DNA of 64,000 nucleotides. Origin: Anodontia alba (Eukaryota > Mollusca > Bivalvia > Lucinida > Lucinidae). This document shows, one piece after another, positions 1-10,436 of the stretch. The first letter of the stretch is position 1. Every line of letters begins with the position of its first letter. The position numbers were made by a program, and so were the translations under genes. The notes beneath the pieces are model-generated. The model was given only the letters and a program-made list of their open reading frames with translations, searched no databases and had not been told where the DNA came from. Location: contig OZ024828.1 in the NCBI GenBank assembly GCA_964016985.1, positions 73,467,264 through 73,531,263 of the forward strand. Direction: 5' to 3'.

Positions 1-60
1 GAACATGCTGGTTTAAGAGTTTTGGTTCCTGTTTAATGACATCAATCTTTGTGTGTCATT

Positions 61-240
61 TGGTTCACCTCCCAGAGAATGAGAGGAAAGAGATAGAAGA
101 CCTAGTACAGGAGAGAAAAGACAGAAAATAGAGAAGGATGAGGAAAAAAGTGAATAACAGTGCAGAAACAGAAAAAATGCACACATGCCCCCTTCTCTTA
201 TCTGCTATAAGTACAGCAGCCAGAGTTCAAGATTTAAGTG
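61..240 (-). repeat. Fragment of retroposon R
   Basis: Similar to 23930-24110: the CTCCCAGAGAA..GAGG segment, a purine-rich run, then a CCCCCTTCTCTTA-like block. It lacks the TGAT tail and target duplication seen in the 23871 copy, so it is a diverged or truncated copy. Confidence 0.5.
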
Positions 241-724
241 TTAAATAACCAGTATAAAACTAAGAAAACGAACGAGAAAAAATCTGCCAAGTAAAAAATT
301 AAGAAAACATAACAACAAAAATATAAGCAACAGAAGATCAAATTTCAACAATGAAAAATCTTGGAAATGAGGAACACAAATTCAGGTTGAGTCAGGTTAG
401 TTTGATGAAATAATCTGATGAAAAGAAAATTATGATAAAATATTGCAAACCATAAAAGATTTCTTGACAAACTGATTCTTCAGTTAACCCATCAAGAACA
501 TCAACTGCACCGTGGGAAATGCTGTCTTTAGGGCAGATGCACAGGCTAATCTGGGCCATTGCTGTACCCATATGCGCCAAAGGTGAGCTTTCACATGGCG
601 CAGTTCATCTCTTGTGACTAGTCATAAGATTATCTTCGGTGATTCTAATAAATAGATTCAACATATGTTTTTGTGCAAAAATAAATCTCCTTTAATGAAA
701 AAATATAAAGAAAAAGTTATTTTA
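241..724. other. AT-rich intergenic, nothing recognised
   Basis: No open frame with recognisable protein features and no clear inverted repeat. A 62-codon minus frame at 392-580 has no family resemblance. Confidence 0.5.
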
Positions 725-886
725 ATACCAAAATAACCCTAAATATTGGGACAGACAGGCCTGAGCAAATGGTGTAGACCCAGAACAGATGCTGCTGAAT
801 GCAGTAGTAAAATAGATTCTTTCAAAAATGTCAGTGCAAGTATGGTAAGGAGTTAAGGTGTCCCAATACTTACAGTAAACATGGTA
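725..886. mobile_element. Family A MITE, internally deleted
   Basis: Defines family A: about 215 bp, ends TACCATATTTACCCTAA and TTAGGGTAAATATGGTA, internal hairpin with arm CAGTGTAGACCCAGATCAGA. Here both ends and one hairpin arm are visible; the second arm is deleted. Confidence 0.6.
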
Positions 887-920
887 CACATTTTAACTTG
901 AGCATAGATATCCATAGTGT

Positions 921-1291
921 ATACCATATTTGACCTAATTACCGCACATACCCCTCAAGCAATTCCGTACTCTTCAGATTACAGCCAGTGTACTTTTTGT
1001 CTACTTCTTTATAAAGGCATATGTTGGGGTGCCCATTTGAAATGCATTGACTTGTCGATGCAATTGCAATTCAAATGAGTACCCACAACATAATACCTGC
1101 AATATATGCTTTTTAAAGAAAATCAGGAAAAGAAAACACAAAAACATCACATAAGCAACATTTGATAAGTCCTTCACTGATCTTTGTCTAAGTGTGCCCT
1201 TAGTATAGGTGGATACATATTTTACCACAAGTTTTCCTGGTAATTTTGAAAAACTAAGTGCAAGGCGCAGTAATTAGGTCGAATACGGTAT
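921..1291. mobile_element. Family J MITE, copy 1
   Basis: Ends ATACCATATTTGACCTAATT and AATTAGGTCGAATACGGTAT are inverted. The centre is a hairpin around TTGACTTGTCGATGCAA, flanked by arms related to CATTTGAATTGC..GCAATTCAAATG. The second copy is at 52885 in inverted orientation. Confidence 0.65.
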
Positions 1292-1295
1292 TTCA

Positions 1296-1512
1296 TTAAC
1301 CCTTAAAGCGCCGATCAAAATTTTAGCAGATATTTGTTTTTGTTTTTTTTGTTGTTTTTTTCCAGGGCAAATAAGTAAATTTTTTTGTGAATCATCTGCT
1401 TGACAGACAAATTCATGTGAAATGTCAAGATTAATTATCTTAGAAAAATGAAAAAAAAAAAAAAAAAAAATTCAAAACTTTTCTGCATTTTTGAATAGTG
1501 CTTTAAGCATTA
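1296..1512. mobile_element. Family D MITE, degraded
   Basis: Starts TTAACCCTTAAAGCGCC and ends near GTGCTTTAAGCATTAA. Family D has TTAA-type ends and an internal hairpin around CATTTCATGTGAATTGTCTG. This copy contains an A-run at 1449-1470 and has lost part of the right arm. Confidence 0.55.
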
Positions 1513-1516
1513 ATAA

Positions 1517-1784
1517 TAAACACTGAGCTGAAAACATTCAAGATCACTGCACTTTAGCCATTCAAATCGGAAACAATATGCTTATCTTTTTCCCTACGTT
1601 GTACCATACGTATTTACCCTAAGTATTCGGGAGAGGTTGGCCTAAGCAAATAAACACTGAGCTGAAAACATTCAAGATCACTGCACTTTAGCCATTCAAA
1701 TCGGAAACAATATGCTTATCTTTTTCCCTACGTTGTACCATACGTATTTACCCTAAGTATTCGGGAGAGGTTGGCCTAAGCAAA
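1517..1784. repeat. Exact 134-bp tandem duplication
   Basis: 1517-1650 and 1651-1784 look identical base for base. The unit starts TAAACACTGAGCTG and ends CCTAAGCAAA, and it includes the left end of a family A element. It is either a very recent duplication or an assembly artefact. Confidence 0.85.
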
Positions 1785-2142
1785 CAGTGTAGACCCAGAT
1801 TAGATGCCACAAAATGTAGGCTCTGATCAGAATCCACACTGTTTGCCTCTCATCCAGCATGTTTTCGACAGATCAACAGATAATGAAACAGACGTTAAAA
1901 TTTTAGGAGAAGTGAATTAACACTTTCAGCCATGCAGACTGACAATTTTTTTGCAAACAGTGTAAACCCTGATGAAATGACTCATACTGAGCACTCATCA
2001 GGACTGACACTTTGCCATTCTGCTTTGATTTTTAATGGCTGCCCCTATTTGCAAAATGGACTTTTCCAAATCCAATGATGGAAGAGTCCATTTCAGAAAC
2101 TGGATTGAAAGGGTTAAGGTGTCAGAATATTTAGGGTATATA
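1736..2142. mobile_element. Family A MITE split by a family K MITE
   Basis: The left part (to about 1918) has the A end and the hairpin with arms CAGTGTAGACCCAGATTAGA and TGATCAGAATCCACACTG. The right end GGTGTCAGAATATTTAGGGT resumes after the K element at about 2117. Joining the two across one TTAA restores the A order. Confidence 0.65.
1915..2118. mobile_element. Family K MITE inserted at TTAA
   Basis: Flanked by TTAA on both sides, with inverted ends TTAACACTTTCAGCC and GAAAGGGTTAA. It contains diverged arms of the CAAACAGTG hairpin. Relatives are at 26490-26752 and 37255-37430. The TTAA target suggests piggyBac-type mobilisation. Confidence 0.6.
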
Positions 2143-2350
2143 CCGTATGTATTCGGACAGGCAGGCCTAAGCAAACAGTGTAGACCCAGATGAGACGCCG
2201 CAGAACGCGGCGTCTCATCTGGGTCTACACTGTTTGCCACTCGTCCAGCAATTTTTAGACACAGCATCGGGTAGTGAATTGTACCGGTTCAAATTTTAGA
2301 ACAAATATGGTAAGGAGTTGAGGTGGCCGAATACTTAGGGTAAATACGGT
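2139..2350. mobile_element. Family A MITE, near complete
   Basis: Has a strong hairpin of about 36-bp arms: AGTGTAGACCCAGATGAGAC, CGC-rich tip, then the complement. The right end is GGCCGAATACTTAGGGTAAA. The 89-codon minus frame here is only a translation of the hairpin. Confidence 0.7.
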
Positions 2351-2868
2351 CAGTGTAAGTTAATCTTTAGTATGACCACTGATGCCATGAATTATTTTTT
2401 CTTCATTTTCATTCACAAAATAGCACTGACATTTGATGCAAATCATTTCCAAAGGAAGTCATCTGCATGCAATGTCCAGCCCTTTTTCCAAGACAAGTAA
2501 AAGTAGTTTAACAAAAATGCTGTGTGTTAATTAAATGCAGCATATTTAAAACTTATTTATACCTGTCACATTGTAAACTAGGCTATGCTAACCTAAAAGG
2601 AGTTATAATGAACCTGAACAAGAAAGATAAATAAGAGTGGTATCAGGAAAATAATTTTCTTATTTCTCCACAAAAGCACACATCGATGGTACTAATCAGA
2701 AGTGCCACAGCAAGGTGCCTAAAGATTACCCCATTTTCATGGGCCAGTAAGAAAAATATCAACTCTTTTTGCTCGAAAAAATCATCTTAACTGGAGCTGT
2801 GCAGATCAGCTTGTGTACTTGTGCAGTCTGATCAGGAACTCCACTGCTAAAATATATCCTGTGATTCT
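2351..2868. other. Intergenic, nothing recognised
   Basis: AT-rich sequence with no supported gene or paired repeat. A short CAGTCTGATCAGGAACTCCA at 2824 resembles the MITE hairpin arm. Confidence 0.4.
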
Positions 2869-3124
2869 CATTACAAAAATATGCCTATACAGTTTTGACC
2901 CCCTTAAAACCCACTTTTATACAGTATAATTATGTTTTTATGGAAGAATAAGAAATATTTGTACTTGTTAGAACCATCTCGGCCAGGCAGTTCTAATGAG
3001 TACCCACAATCTATGTTTTTAAGCAGAAATAAGAAAAATAATGTATACCCCTGTAAACCCCAGTTTTACTATATAAAAGTGGGGTTTCAGGGAGTCAAAA
3101 TTACATAGGCATGTTTTTGTGATG
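2869..3124. mobile_element. Family B fold-back element, copy 1
   Basis: Family B is 255-290 bp with ends CATTACGAAAACACGCCTAT and ATAGGCRTGTTTTCGTRATG and a central hairpin around TTGTGGGTACTCGTTAGAAC. This copy has the hairpin arms diverged on the left and GACCCCCTTAAA-type arms on both sides. Confidence 0.7.
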
Positions 3125-3127
3125 AAA

Positions 3128-3292
3128 AATGTATAGATTATGTAGAAAAATGGCTATTTATGGTCATTTTTTTTAATATATAATCTATACATTTTTGTTT
3201 GGATACAATATGGTTGTTTAGCTAGCTAGCATGGTGTTTTCTTTGACTCCCAGCAATAGCATTACAAAGAGATTGTGGTATAATGTTGTACT
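3128..3292. mobile_element. Family I element, partial
   Basis: Hairpin arms AATGTATAGATTATGTAGAA and ATATAATCTATACATTTTTG, followed by GTTTAGCTAGC and a degraded right end. It matches the fuller copy at 38099-38339. Confidence 0.6.
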
Positions 3293-3422
3293 CATCAGAA
3301 TCACTTCAGTGTGGCAATTATAAAGAGTACCGTAACATATAACGTTTTCTTGAAGAAATAAGAAAAATATGCATAGTTCCTAACAATGTGTTTTTTTTTA
3401 AACCAAAATGTAAGGACAGAAC

Positions 3423-3636
3423 ATACCATATTTGCCCTAAATATTGGGACACCCTAACTCCTCACCACACTTACCCTAAAATTTTAATCAAGTACATATT
3501 ACAATTTATTTATGTGTATAAAACTGCTGAATGAATGCCACACAGTGTACAGCCAATTGTCTGATTGTCAGTGTGTTGTCTGATTGGGGTCTAGCTCAGG
3601 CATGTCAGTCTGACTACATAGGGTTATTACAGTATG
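3423..3636. mobile_element. Family A MITE, diverged
   Basis: Left end ATACCATATTTGCCCTAAAT and right end ATAGGGTTATTACAGTATG are kept. The central arms have decayed (GATTGTCAGTGTG). Confidence 0.55.
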
Positions 3637-3787
3637 CTGAGGAAACTCATTAGAAGTGCCCACAACATTATGTTTTCATGAAGAAATAGGAAAAAGATTT
3701 ATCTGAATGCCCTTCTTATCTTAGATACATTTTTGCTGAAAAGTTCAACATCTGATTTTGTGTGAATCTTTGTTGTTTGCGTATATA

Positions 3788-4008
3788 AACCGTAATAACC
3801 CTTACTATTGGGACAGACAGGTCTGAGCAAACTGTGTAGACCCAGATCAGATGCCACAGAATGTGGCATCTGATCTGGGTCTACACTGTTTGCCACTCAT
3901 CCAGCATTATTTATGACATATCAACAGATAGTAAAATAGACTTTTGCAAATCTTAGGACAAGTATGGTAAGGAGTTAAATTGTCCCAATACATAGTGTAA
4001 ATACGCTA
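3788..4008. mobile_element. Family A MITE with strong hairpin
   Basis: Arms GTGTAGACCCAGATCAGATG and CATCTGATCTGGGTCTACAC are nearly perfect. The right end has GGTAAGGAGTTAAATTGTCC. The 65-codon minus frame here is a hairpin artefact. Confidence 0.7.
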
Positions 4009-4040
4009 ATCTGACCTATGTGTGAGTTTTTAAATGATGT

Positions 4041-4259
4041 TACCATATTTATCCTAGTATTTGGATACCTTAACCCCTAATTATACTTGTCCTAAAATTA
4101 GAACAATTCAGTTCTATTGCATGTTGATATGTCTAAAAACTGCTGGATGATTGTCAAACAATGTAGACCCTGGACAGACAGTGAATTCTGCATCATCTGT
4201 TCTGGATCTACACTGTTTGCTCAGGCCTAGCTCTCTGAATAATTACTGTAAATATGGTA
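4041..4259. mobile_element. Family A MITE just 3' of the GPCR
   Basis: Ends TACCATATTTATCCTAGTAT and TACTGTAAATATGGTA. It lies 45 bp beyond the GPCR stop codon, so it may be transcribed within the 3' UTR (inference). Orientation is opposite to the 3788 copy. Confidence 0.7.
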
Positions 4260-4304
4260 CACTGTTGTTTTAGTGTTGTTTTGTTTTTTTCACGTTAGTT
4301 TTTT

Positions 4305-5777
4305 TCACAATTCCCATTTTGTGGAGTCCAAGGGCGAGTTCACTTGTATTTGCACATTGTATTTTTCATTTTTATTATCATCCATTTCCCAGACAACCTT
4401 CAATGGCTGACCTTCTGGTTTCTCTGATACTGGACTCCCATCTGATGTCTGATTGGTGTACTGTGACAAGAGAGAATCACGATGATCAGGGTTATCCACA
4501 GGTGGTGGAATAGAGTCTATGTGGAAGGATACATCGCCATTAGGCAGGTCACTACATGGTTCCCTTACAAATGCACTTGAACGTCTGTTATAACCATTCA
4601 TTTCAAGGCCACTGAGAGCACTGCACTGACTGATCCTACGCTTGTTGTCAACAGAAAAGCTAAGACTTCGGGTGATTTTCCGTAATTCGTTTCGTGTCAG
4701 GCAAAACTTACAGAACAATCTCCAAAACTCGTTGCGGAATCTCTTTCCAAAAAAGTAATATGGCACAATATTTATAGCTGAGTTGATAATAACAAGGAAG
4801 TTACTGACCTCATTGATAATATGAAAGGTCATTGATGTTGTAGCATATGTGAAATCAACAGCGTAAACCATTCTTGAAATCAAGGCAGGACATTGGCAGA
4901 TAAAAAATATCACAATGACACCAATCAACATAACTGTAGTGTCATTACGTTTTTTTTCTTTAGCATTAATCTGCTTTCCTTTTTTCCGGGACAAATGAAC
5001 AGCATGGACAAGAAACGAATTTAGGACAAAAAGAGTCACAAATGGTATTCCACAAACAAAAATTAAATACAGATAAGAGTGAACTAAATCTAAAAATAAT
5101 TTACTCCGACCAATAGGTGTGTATTTGATTACAGCACGTTTTTCAATGCCATTATTCAATGTTGGAAATACATCAATCTCAGTCTTGTATTCAAGAAATC
5201 TCGGAATGTTGAACAAAATTCCAAAAAGGCATATACAGACTATAACTATTCTGGCTCGACCAACACTGCACATCTTTTCTGCTCGAAAAGGATGGCAAAT
5301 CATTATATACCGGTCCACAGTAAAAGCCAAGGTCAACCAGATTGATGTCACTTGAAATGTTACTGCTGCAGGATGAACAAATGGAAATAAATACACATAG
5401 ATGACCCCCTGCCATCGTAGCTGACCTTTTTCTGGATACTGAGTGTCTTCACTATATAAAATCAGTGAAAAAAAAAGTGCAAGTGTATCACAAACAGCCA
5501 GTGCTGACAGGTAGGAGTAGGTTGAAGAATTCATTACCCTCCTTGTCAAAACAACCGCAGATAATATATTGCAAACTATCCCTACGCAGCAAACTACCGT
5601 CCCTCCTATTCCCATTAAGTAATAGTTTAACAAGGCTTTCTCATGCTTCTCATCAAACACCAGCTTTTCTGTGGAATTCTCTTCCCAAAAGGATTCATTC
5701 TCATAGAAGAGTGAAAAATTAAACGAAATGTTCAAATTCAAACCATTGATAAATTCTGGAGAAAACACATCCACCAT
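4305..5777 (-). CDS. Class A GPCR, FMRFamide/neuropeptide-receptor-like
   Basis: A 490-residue plasma-membrane receptor that would couple an extracellular ligand, probably a peptide, to G proteins. The N-terminus has four N-glycosylation sequons (N16, N20, N27, N34) and no obvious signal peptide. Seven hydrophobic spans lie near 52-78, 88-108, 133-157, 174-194, 232-258, 280-304 and 318-342. The TM3 end reads DRYIMICHPFRA (155-166), the classical DRY motif. TM6 has CQCP instead of CWxP and TM7 has NIVPYYFFGKRFR instead of NPxxY. No TM3/ECL2 cysteine pair is seen. The long C-tail (about 350-490) is Ser/Arg-rich. The start has A at -3 and G at +4, with an in-frame TAA 12 bases upstream, so the ORF is complete as one exon. 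The layout resembles mollusc and arthropod FMRFamide-receptor-like GPCRs; the ligand cannot be assigned. Confidence 0.88.
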   Translation of the reverse strand: MVDVFSPEFINGLNLNISFNFSLFYENESFWEENSTEKLVFDEKHEKALLNYYLMGIGGTVVCCVGIVCNILSAVVLTRRVMNSSTYSYLSALAVCDTLALFFSLILYSEDTQYPEKGQLRWQGVIYVYLFPFVHPAAVTFQVTSIWLTLAFTVDRYIMICHPFRAEKMCSVGRARIVIVCICLFGILFNIPRFLEYKTEIDVFPTLNNGIEKRAVIKYTPIGRSKLFLDLVHSYLYLIFVCGIPFVTLFVLNSFLVHAVHLSRKKGKQINAKEKKRNDTTVMLIGVIVIFFICQCPALISRMVYAVDFTYATTSMTFHIINEVSNFLVIINSAINIVPYYFFGKRFRNEFWRLFCKFCLTRNELRKITRSLSFSVDNKRRISQCSALSGLEMNGYNRRSSAFVREPCSDLPNGDVSFHIDSIPPPVDNPDHRDSLLSQYTNQTSDGSPVSEKPEGQPLKVVWEMDDNKNEKYNVQIQVNSPLDSTKWEL

Positions 5778-7698
5778 GCTTGTTTCTTCTTACACTGACT
5801 AAATACACAGATTTAAATAAGTTGTTTGACTTTCTTCTGAATCCCTTTTCTATAAATGTGTTTCTGGTAAGAACCATATGTTTTGTATTGCAGTATGTAA
5901 ATTCATAGGAATAAAATATGTTTAAAGTAACTAAATAGAAATCTATACAGTCAGTCCTAACAATCTCTTCCCTGACATAGTTTCAATATACTTTCTTTGC
6001 TACCAGCTGTGCAATTATTTTTCAGATAAATTTGAACAGATTTAAAACACATAAAAAATTAATTTATTGAACTGTTCTTCAAATTGAGAAAGGTCATTGT
6101 ATGACCGAAACTGGTCGATGTTATAAACACCCTGCCAAAACAGTCCATTGTTGGTTGTTCATTCTGTTTTACTCCTTTTCTCCTTTATTCTTCAAATTGT
6201 CCTTTCTAGTTTTACAATTAAACTATCTTACATGCAGTACAGTAATAATATTGAAGCACTTTTCCTCCCCTGGTTTTCTTAATTGTTCTTAGATTCTTTT
6301 AAATGCATTCTTGTAAATGACTAATAAGCATCAGGCCATATTATACACAGTTGGAAGACTGTCTGTTCAAGTTTGTCAGATATGGTAACAGTTTAATTAA
6401 AGGAACACAGATGTATGCAGATCACAAGTACAGTACATCTATAATTTAATTTATGCTTTAAAACTTTTTCGTTTCTTCTCTCACTTTCCAACAAACCTGG
6501 CAATGATTTCCAATCCATCCAGGAGATCTAATAATATCAGTTACAAAAATTAGCATTGCATAATAAATCCAAGAAAAAAATATTGTATTTCAAGTACTGT
6601 TTCAAGTGTTGATTTTAATTAAACAGTAGTAGTCAATCCAGGTCTTATTTTTTTCTGTTTCTTGTCTCTTCACAGTTCTTCTGAAAATATTCAGTTAATA
6701 TTGTTGTGTGTATTTTTTGTGCAAGATATTTTTTTTTCAATAAGATAACCACATGTAACTACTCAAATGAAATCTGAATCAGGTATCTGTTGCAGTGATA
6801 AAAGTCTTCCGGTTTTGGTTAAACAATCTATTTTAAACAGACTTTTTCAACCATGACTTGGTGACTTAATATTCTATTTCTTTAATGTGTTTTTTCTGTG
6901 CACCACAAAAAATATTATATACTCATCAAGTATCAAAGAATAGTGATGTTTTGATCATAAGATATCCATAATATTATTTCTCTTTTTTTTTTCATGCTGA
7001 AAATTCAACATCCTTGGACTGTGATGTATTTTATTGTTGTTTTTTTTGTTTTGTTTTGTTTTTTAATCAGCAGTGTCCACTAGATAAGCATACACTTCTG
7101 TTTTATTGTCCATTCAAACTGTCCAATTCTACTGAAAACTGAAAACTATCACAGAAGTCCACAATTCCGGAACAATTATTTAAACTTTATGTTAAACTGC
7201 CTTTCCTTTTTGGTAGACGGCACCTCAATGTCCCTTGCAATATTTTATTAGTCCTCTTGAAATTTTTCCTCAGAGTTCAATCCTCCTAAAATCACTAAAC
7301 TTTAATACATGTATGTCATCTTACTTACTACAGTGTTTTTTTTTGTTGTTTTTTTTCAATAATTATTTTAAAACTGCTTGATTTAAATTTCCAAATGATA
7401 TTTCCTATTCTTTTGGTGACAGGAAATTCCTTTGTGTTTCCTTTAAGTTGTTTTCATATCTCTTGGTCCAATGTCAACCATGCCACCAACATATTCATAC
7501 AGCAAGTGACTGACGCAAATAAAGTAATGACGACTCTTGATTAAGTATTTGCCAATTTAATTCTCGTCCTTCTATTGATTACAACCATCTCTCTTAGGAT
7601 GTCCTCAGCCACTTGTTCAGCTGCTTAGCCATTCCTATAAAAGATAAAAAGGAAAAAAATGTTGTGTAATTAAGCAGTCATATGACAAATGACTTTTG
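5778..7698. other. AT-rich upstream flank of the GPCR
   Basis: No supported exon. It would include the promoter and any 5' UTR of the minus-strand receptor gene, but no convincing TATA or initiator could be singled out. It contains several T-runs (6970-6990, 7040-7062, 7335-7358). Short frames such as 6101-6292 have no recognisable features. Confidence 0.45.
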
Positions 7699-8022
7699 TT
7701 TAACTCTTAAAGTGCCAGTCACAACAGCAGCAATCAACATTCTGGATTTTTTTATTATTATTTTTCAGGGAAGGCTTGACATTTCATGTGAATCATCTGC
7801 TAGCAGCAAATTCACATGAAATGTCAGCCTTATTTTCAAGAATAAGGCTTGACATTTCATATTAATCATCTGCTAGTAGATAATTCACAGGACATGCTCT
7901 GAAAGCAAAGCATGTCATTTCATGTGAATAGTCTGCTAGCTGATAATTCACAATAAACGTCAAAGCTTATTTTCTCAAAATAAAAAATTAAATTGTCTGC
8001 TGCAATGGCATTTTAAGGATAA
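7699..8022. mobile_element. Family D MITE, expanded hairpin
   Basis: Starts TTAACTCTTAAAGTGCC and ends GGCATTTTAAGGA. The internal arm CATTTCATGTGAATCATCTG and its complement occur several times, so the stem has been partly multiplied. Confidence 0.6.
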
Positions 8023-8486
8023 AGATATGACATGAAGCAGAACCATACAAAACTTTTACTTGTTCTTGCCTTATTTTTAACATAAAATAAAAACTCCCTC
8101 ACCCCTCCACCAAACACACACAAACAATCGAATTAATTGTACATATCTGGTTTAAGTGAAACTTCAAACCTTTAGCTTGGTGAATTTAAATATCACGAGG
8201 CTGTCAAAAATTCTTATTTACAATTTGCTTGTAAAGTCAAATTCTATTTTCTGGGAAATATAAAGGCGTGTCTTTAAATGCAAGGTTATGATGAACATAC
8301 AGATAAGATTATAGCATGTTTCTTTAATTTTCAATATCTAAAAAAAAATTTCACAAACTTTAGCACTCTCAGGAAATTCAGCAGACAACAAACTAAGAAT
8401 ATTTTTTTATTATTATTTTCACTACAAAAAAGAATTAACATTTCATGCAAATTATCATCTTAGGTGAATGAATCCCAAGCCATATT
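8023..8486. other. Intergenic with a family D scrap
   Basis: AT-rich sequence. 8430-8465 has AACATTTCATGCAAATTATC, a family C/D arm fragment. No gene seen. Confidence 0.4.
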
Positions 8487-8520
8487 ATTTTCGCTATGCC
8501 GTCGGCTTTCACAAGTACCG

Positions 8521-8640
8521 GTATACTTATAGCACTTCGCTCTGACAATACACTGGTTTGCGCCCTTTCAAAAAAAATCAAATCAACCCAGTCATGTGAC
8601 AACTGTCAACAAGTCCAGCATTTTGCAATGTTAAATCATA
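8521..8640 (+). repeat. DIRS left inverted terminal repeat
   Basis: About 120 bp, roughly 85% identical by eye to the reverse complement of 20568-20688. A shared block runs from CCCAGTCATGTGACAACTGT through CAACAAGTCCAGCATTTTG. The outer 8487-8520 segment has no match in the right repeat but matches the ICR. Confidence 0.9.
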
Positions 8641-8780
8641 TTTTGCTCTGCACTCGAAGGAGTAACATATCCTTTACTCTATTACTGTATTATTAGAGTT
8701 GGTAAGTAATTGAAATATTGCCCTATCCAAGGATGATGTCCTGGGAGACTGTCAAGTGGTATTATTGAGATTTTGAATAA

Positions 8781-9764
8781 AATAATATAGGCACTAAACG
8801 GGACGATGTCCTGTGGTTAGACAGCGAGGAAGATGAAGGTGAGTTTTCTGGATTCAGTCAACTTCATTCTGGGGAGGAAAGCAGGCAGGTTCTGTCTGCA
8901 CAGAAAAAGAAAAAGCAAAAGTCCGCTGTGCTTAAAACCTCCCAGAGCAGTACAAAGGGTACTAGAAAAAGGGCGTTGGCAACGTCCAATAGCTTGAATA
9001 AGGAAAACCAAAAACGAAGTTCTGGCATAGCCAGAAAGGAACAAATGGAGACAAGTCCGAGCCTATTAGACATAACCAAGTTGTCCGACAGTGATAATAC
9101 TAAGTTGAGAGAGGTACTAGGAATAGTACCACTCCAGTAAGCTGATGAAGAGGACGCAACTTCTGTTTTTGGGGATACATTGGAGAACTTACCTGGTTTA
9201 CATGTCCAGGTGGAGTCTACAGATACATCTGATTGGGAGATAATTCAGGAAAGTAATAGGCGGTTACCAGATAATTTGAGTAAAGCTTTGTTTGAAAGTC
9301 AAGATATGGTTGATGATGACTGGGAGCTTACCAGATTAAAGGCCCAAGAAAAAGGCAAGGCAGTGTCTGCTTCCTTGGCTAAATTGATTAACACTTCAGG
9401 CACCTCGCAGTGTGATACAGATTCATTGGTTGCCAAGTATAAAATTCCAGAAAATTGTGACTGAGCATGTCTGCCTGTGGTTAATCAGGAAATATGGAAA
9501 ATTTTGGACAAGCATGTATAAAATCAAGAAAAGGGTATATAAGATATACAGAATTTGGTTGCCACTGGCATTACCCCTATTATTAAGTTGGCGGATGTTC
9601 TTAAATCCCAGTTTATGGCCAATAAAGAAGCAAAGACATTATTATCGGATGCACTCACTTTGCTCGATCAAGTTCAGAATAATTTATCGTTTAGAAGGAG
9701 TTTTATGATAAAGCTAAATTTAAACAAGAGCCCACGGGCCACGGTTCACTCACCTGAGTGAAAC
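8781..9764 (+). pseudogene. DIRS gag-like protein, 5' part (broken)
   Basis: One reading frame stays open apart from stops at 9138, 9462, 9519 and 9540. It starts with an acidic stretch (LDSEEDEGE), then a Lys/Ser-rich segment, then a conserved core with NQEIWKILDKHV and NLVATGITPIIKLADVL and the KTLLSDALTLLDQVQNNLSF helix typical of metazoan DIRS gag. No in-frame ATG survives after the last upstream stop. The frame runs into the 9722 insertion after KLNLNK. The protein would form the particle or RNP of the element. Confidence 0.75.
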
Positions 9765-9849
9765 AGCCACTGCAGATTTGCTATACAACATTTTTTTCAA
9801 TTCTGTCATTGCAAGTAATAAAAAGATCAACATTTAAGTGGAGATCTGA

Positions 9850-10436
9850 ATGGTTTCTGAGTTATTCAAGCCTTATGTGAACTGGAGGGGCAGGGCATAA
9901 TCCCGCACGGTCAGTGTCAACGAATGCATCTTATCATTATGAACAATAATATATATGGTTTAGGGGTGGGGTTCTGAATGGTTTCTGACATTATATGAAC
10001 TGGAGGGGGTGGGGTATATCCCCTGGGGACCTACGGTCAGTGTCATTGGATGCATCTTATCATAGGGAACAAGAATATATATTATTTAGGGGTGGGGATC
10101 TGAACGTTTTCTAGAATATTTGGCCTTTTATGAAATGAAGGGGTTTGGGGTAGCCCCCTGGTCAGTGTCACTGGATGGGTCTTATCATAAGGAACAGCAA
10201 TATATATGGTTTAGGGGTGGGGATCTGACAATTTCTGAGATATTAGGCATCCCACTGGGGAACCCCAGTCAGTGTCTCTGATTTAGTCTTATCATAATGA
10301 ACAATAATATATATGGTTTATGGGTGGGTATCTGAACTGCTTCTGAGATATTAGACCTTTTATAAACTGAAGGGGGTAGGGCATTACCCCGGGAGACCCC
10401 TGGTCTATGTCAATGGATGTGTCTTATCATACGGAA
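9850..10436 (+). repeat. Array 1 of element X, first block
   Basis: Four to five monomers of about 106-137 bp, each with ATATATGGTTTAGGGGTGGG, TTTCTGAGATATTAGGCC and GTCTTATCATAAGGAACA. The block resumes at 12254 after element Y. Confidence 0.8.

Noticed and set aside
1998..2267. ORFs reading MANSVDPD..LGLH-type peptides (also near 3699)
   Set aside because: They lie exactly over palindromic MITE hairpins and recur with every copy; they are translations of the repeat, not genes.
5191..5722. Overlapping ORFs on both strands inside the GPCR
   Set aside because: They are shadow frames of the 490-codon receptor, with no independent features.
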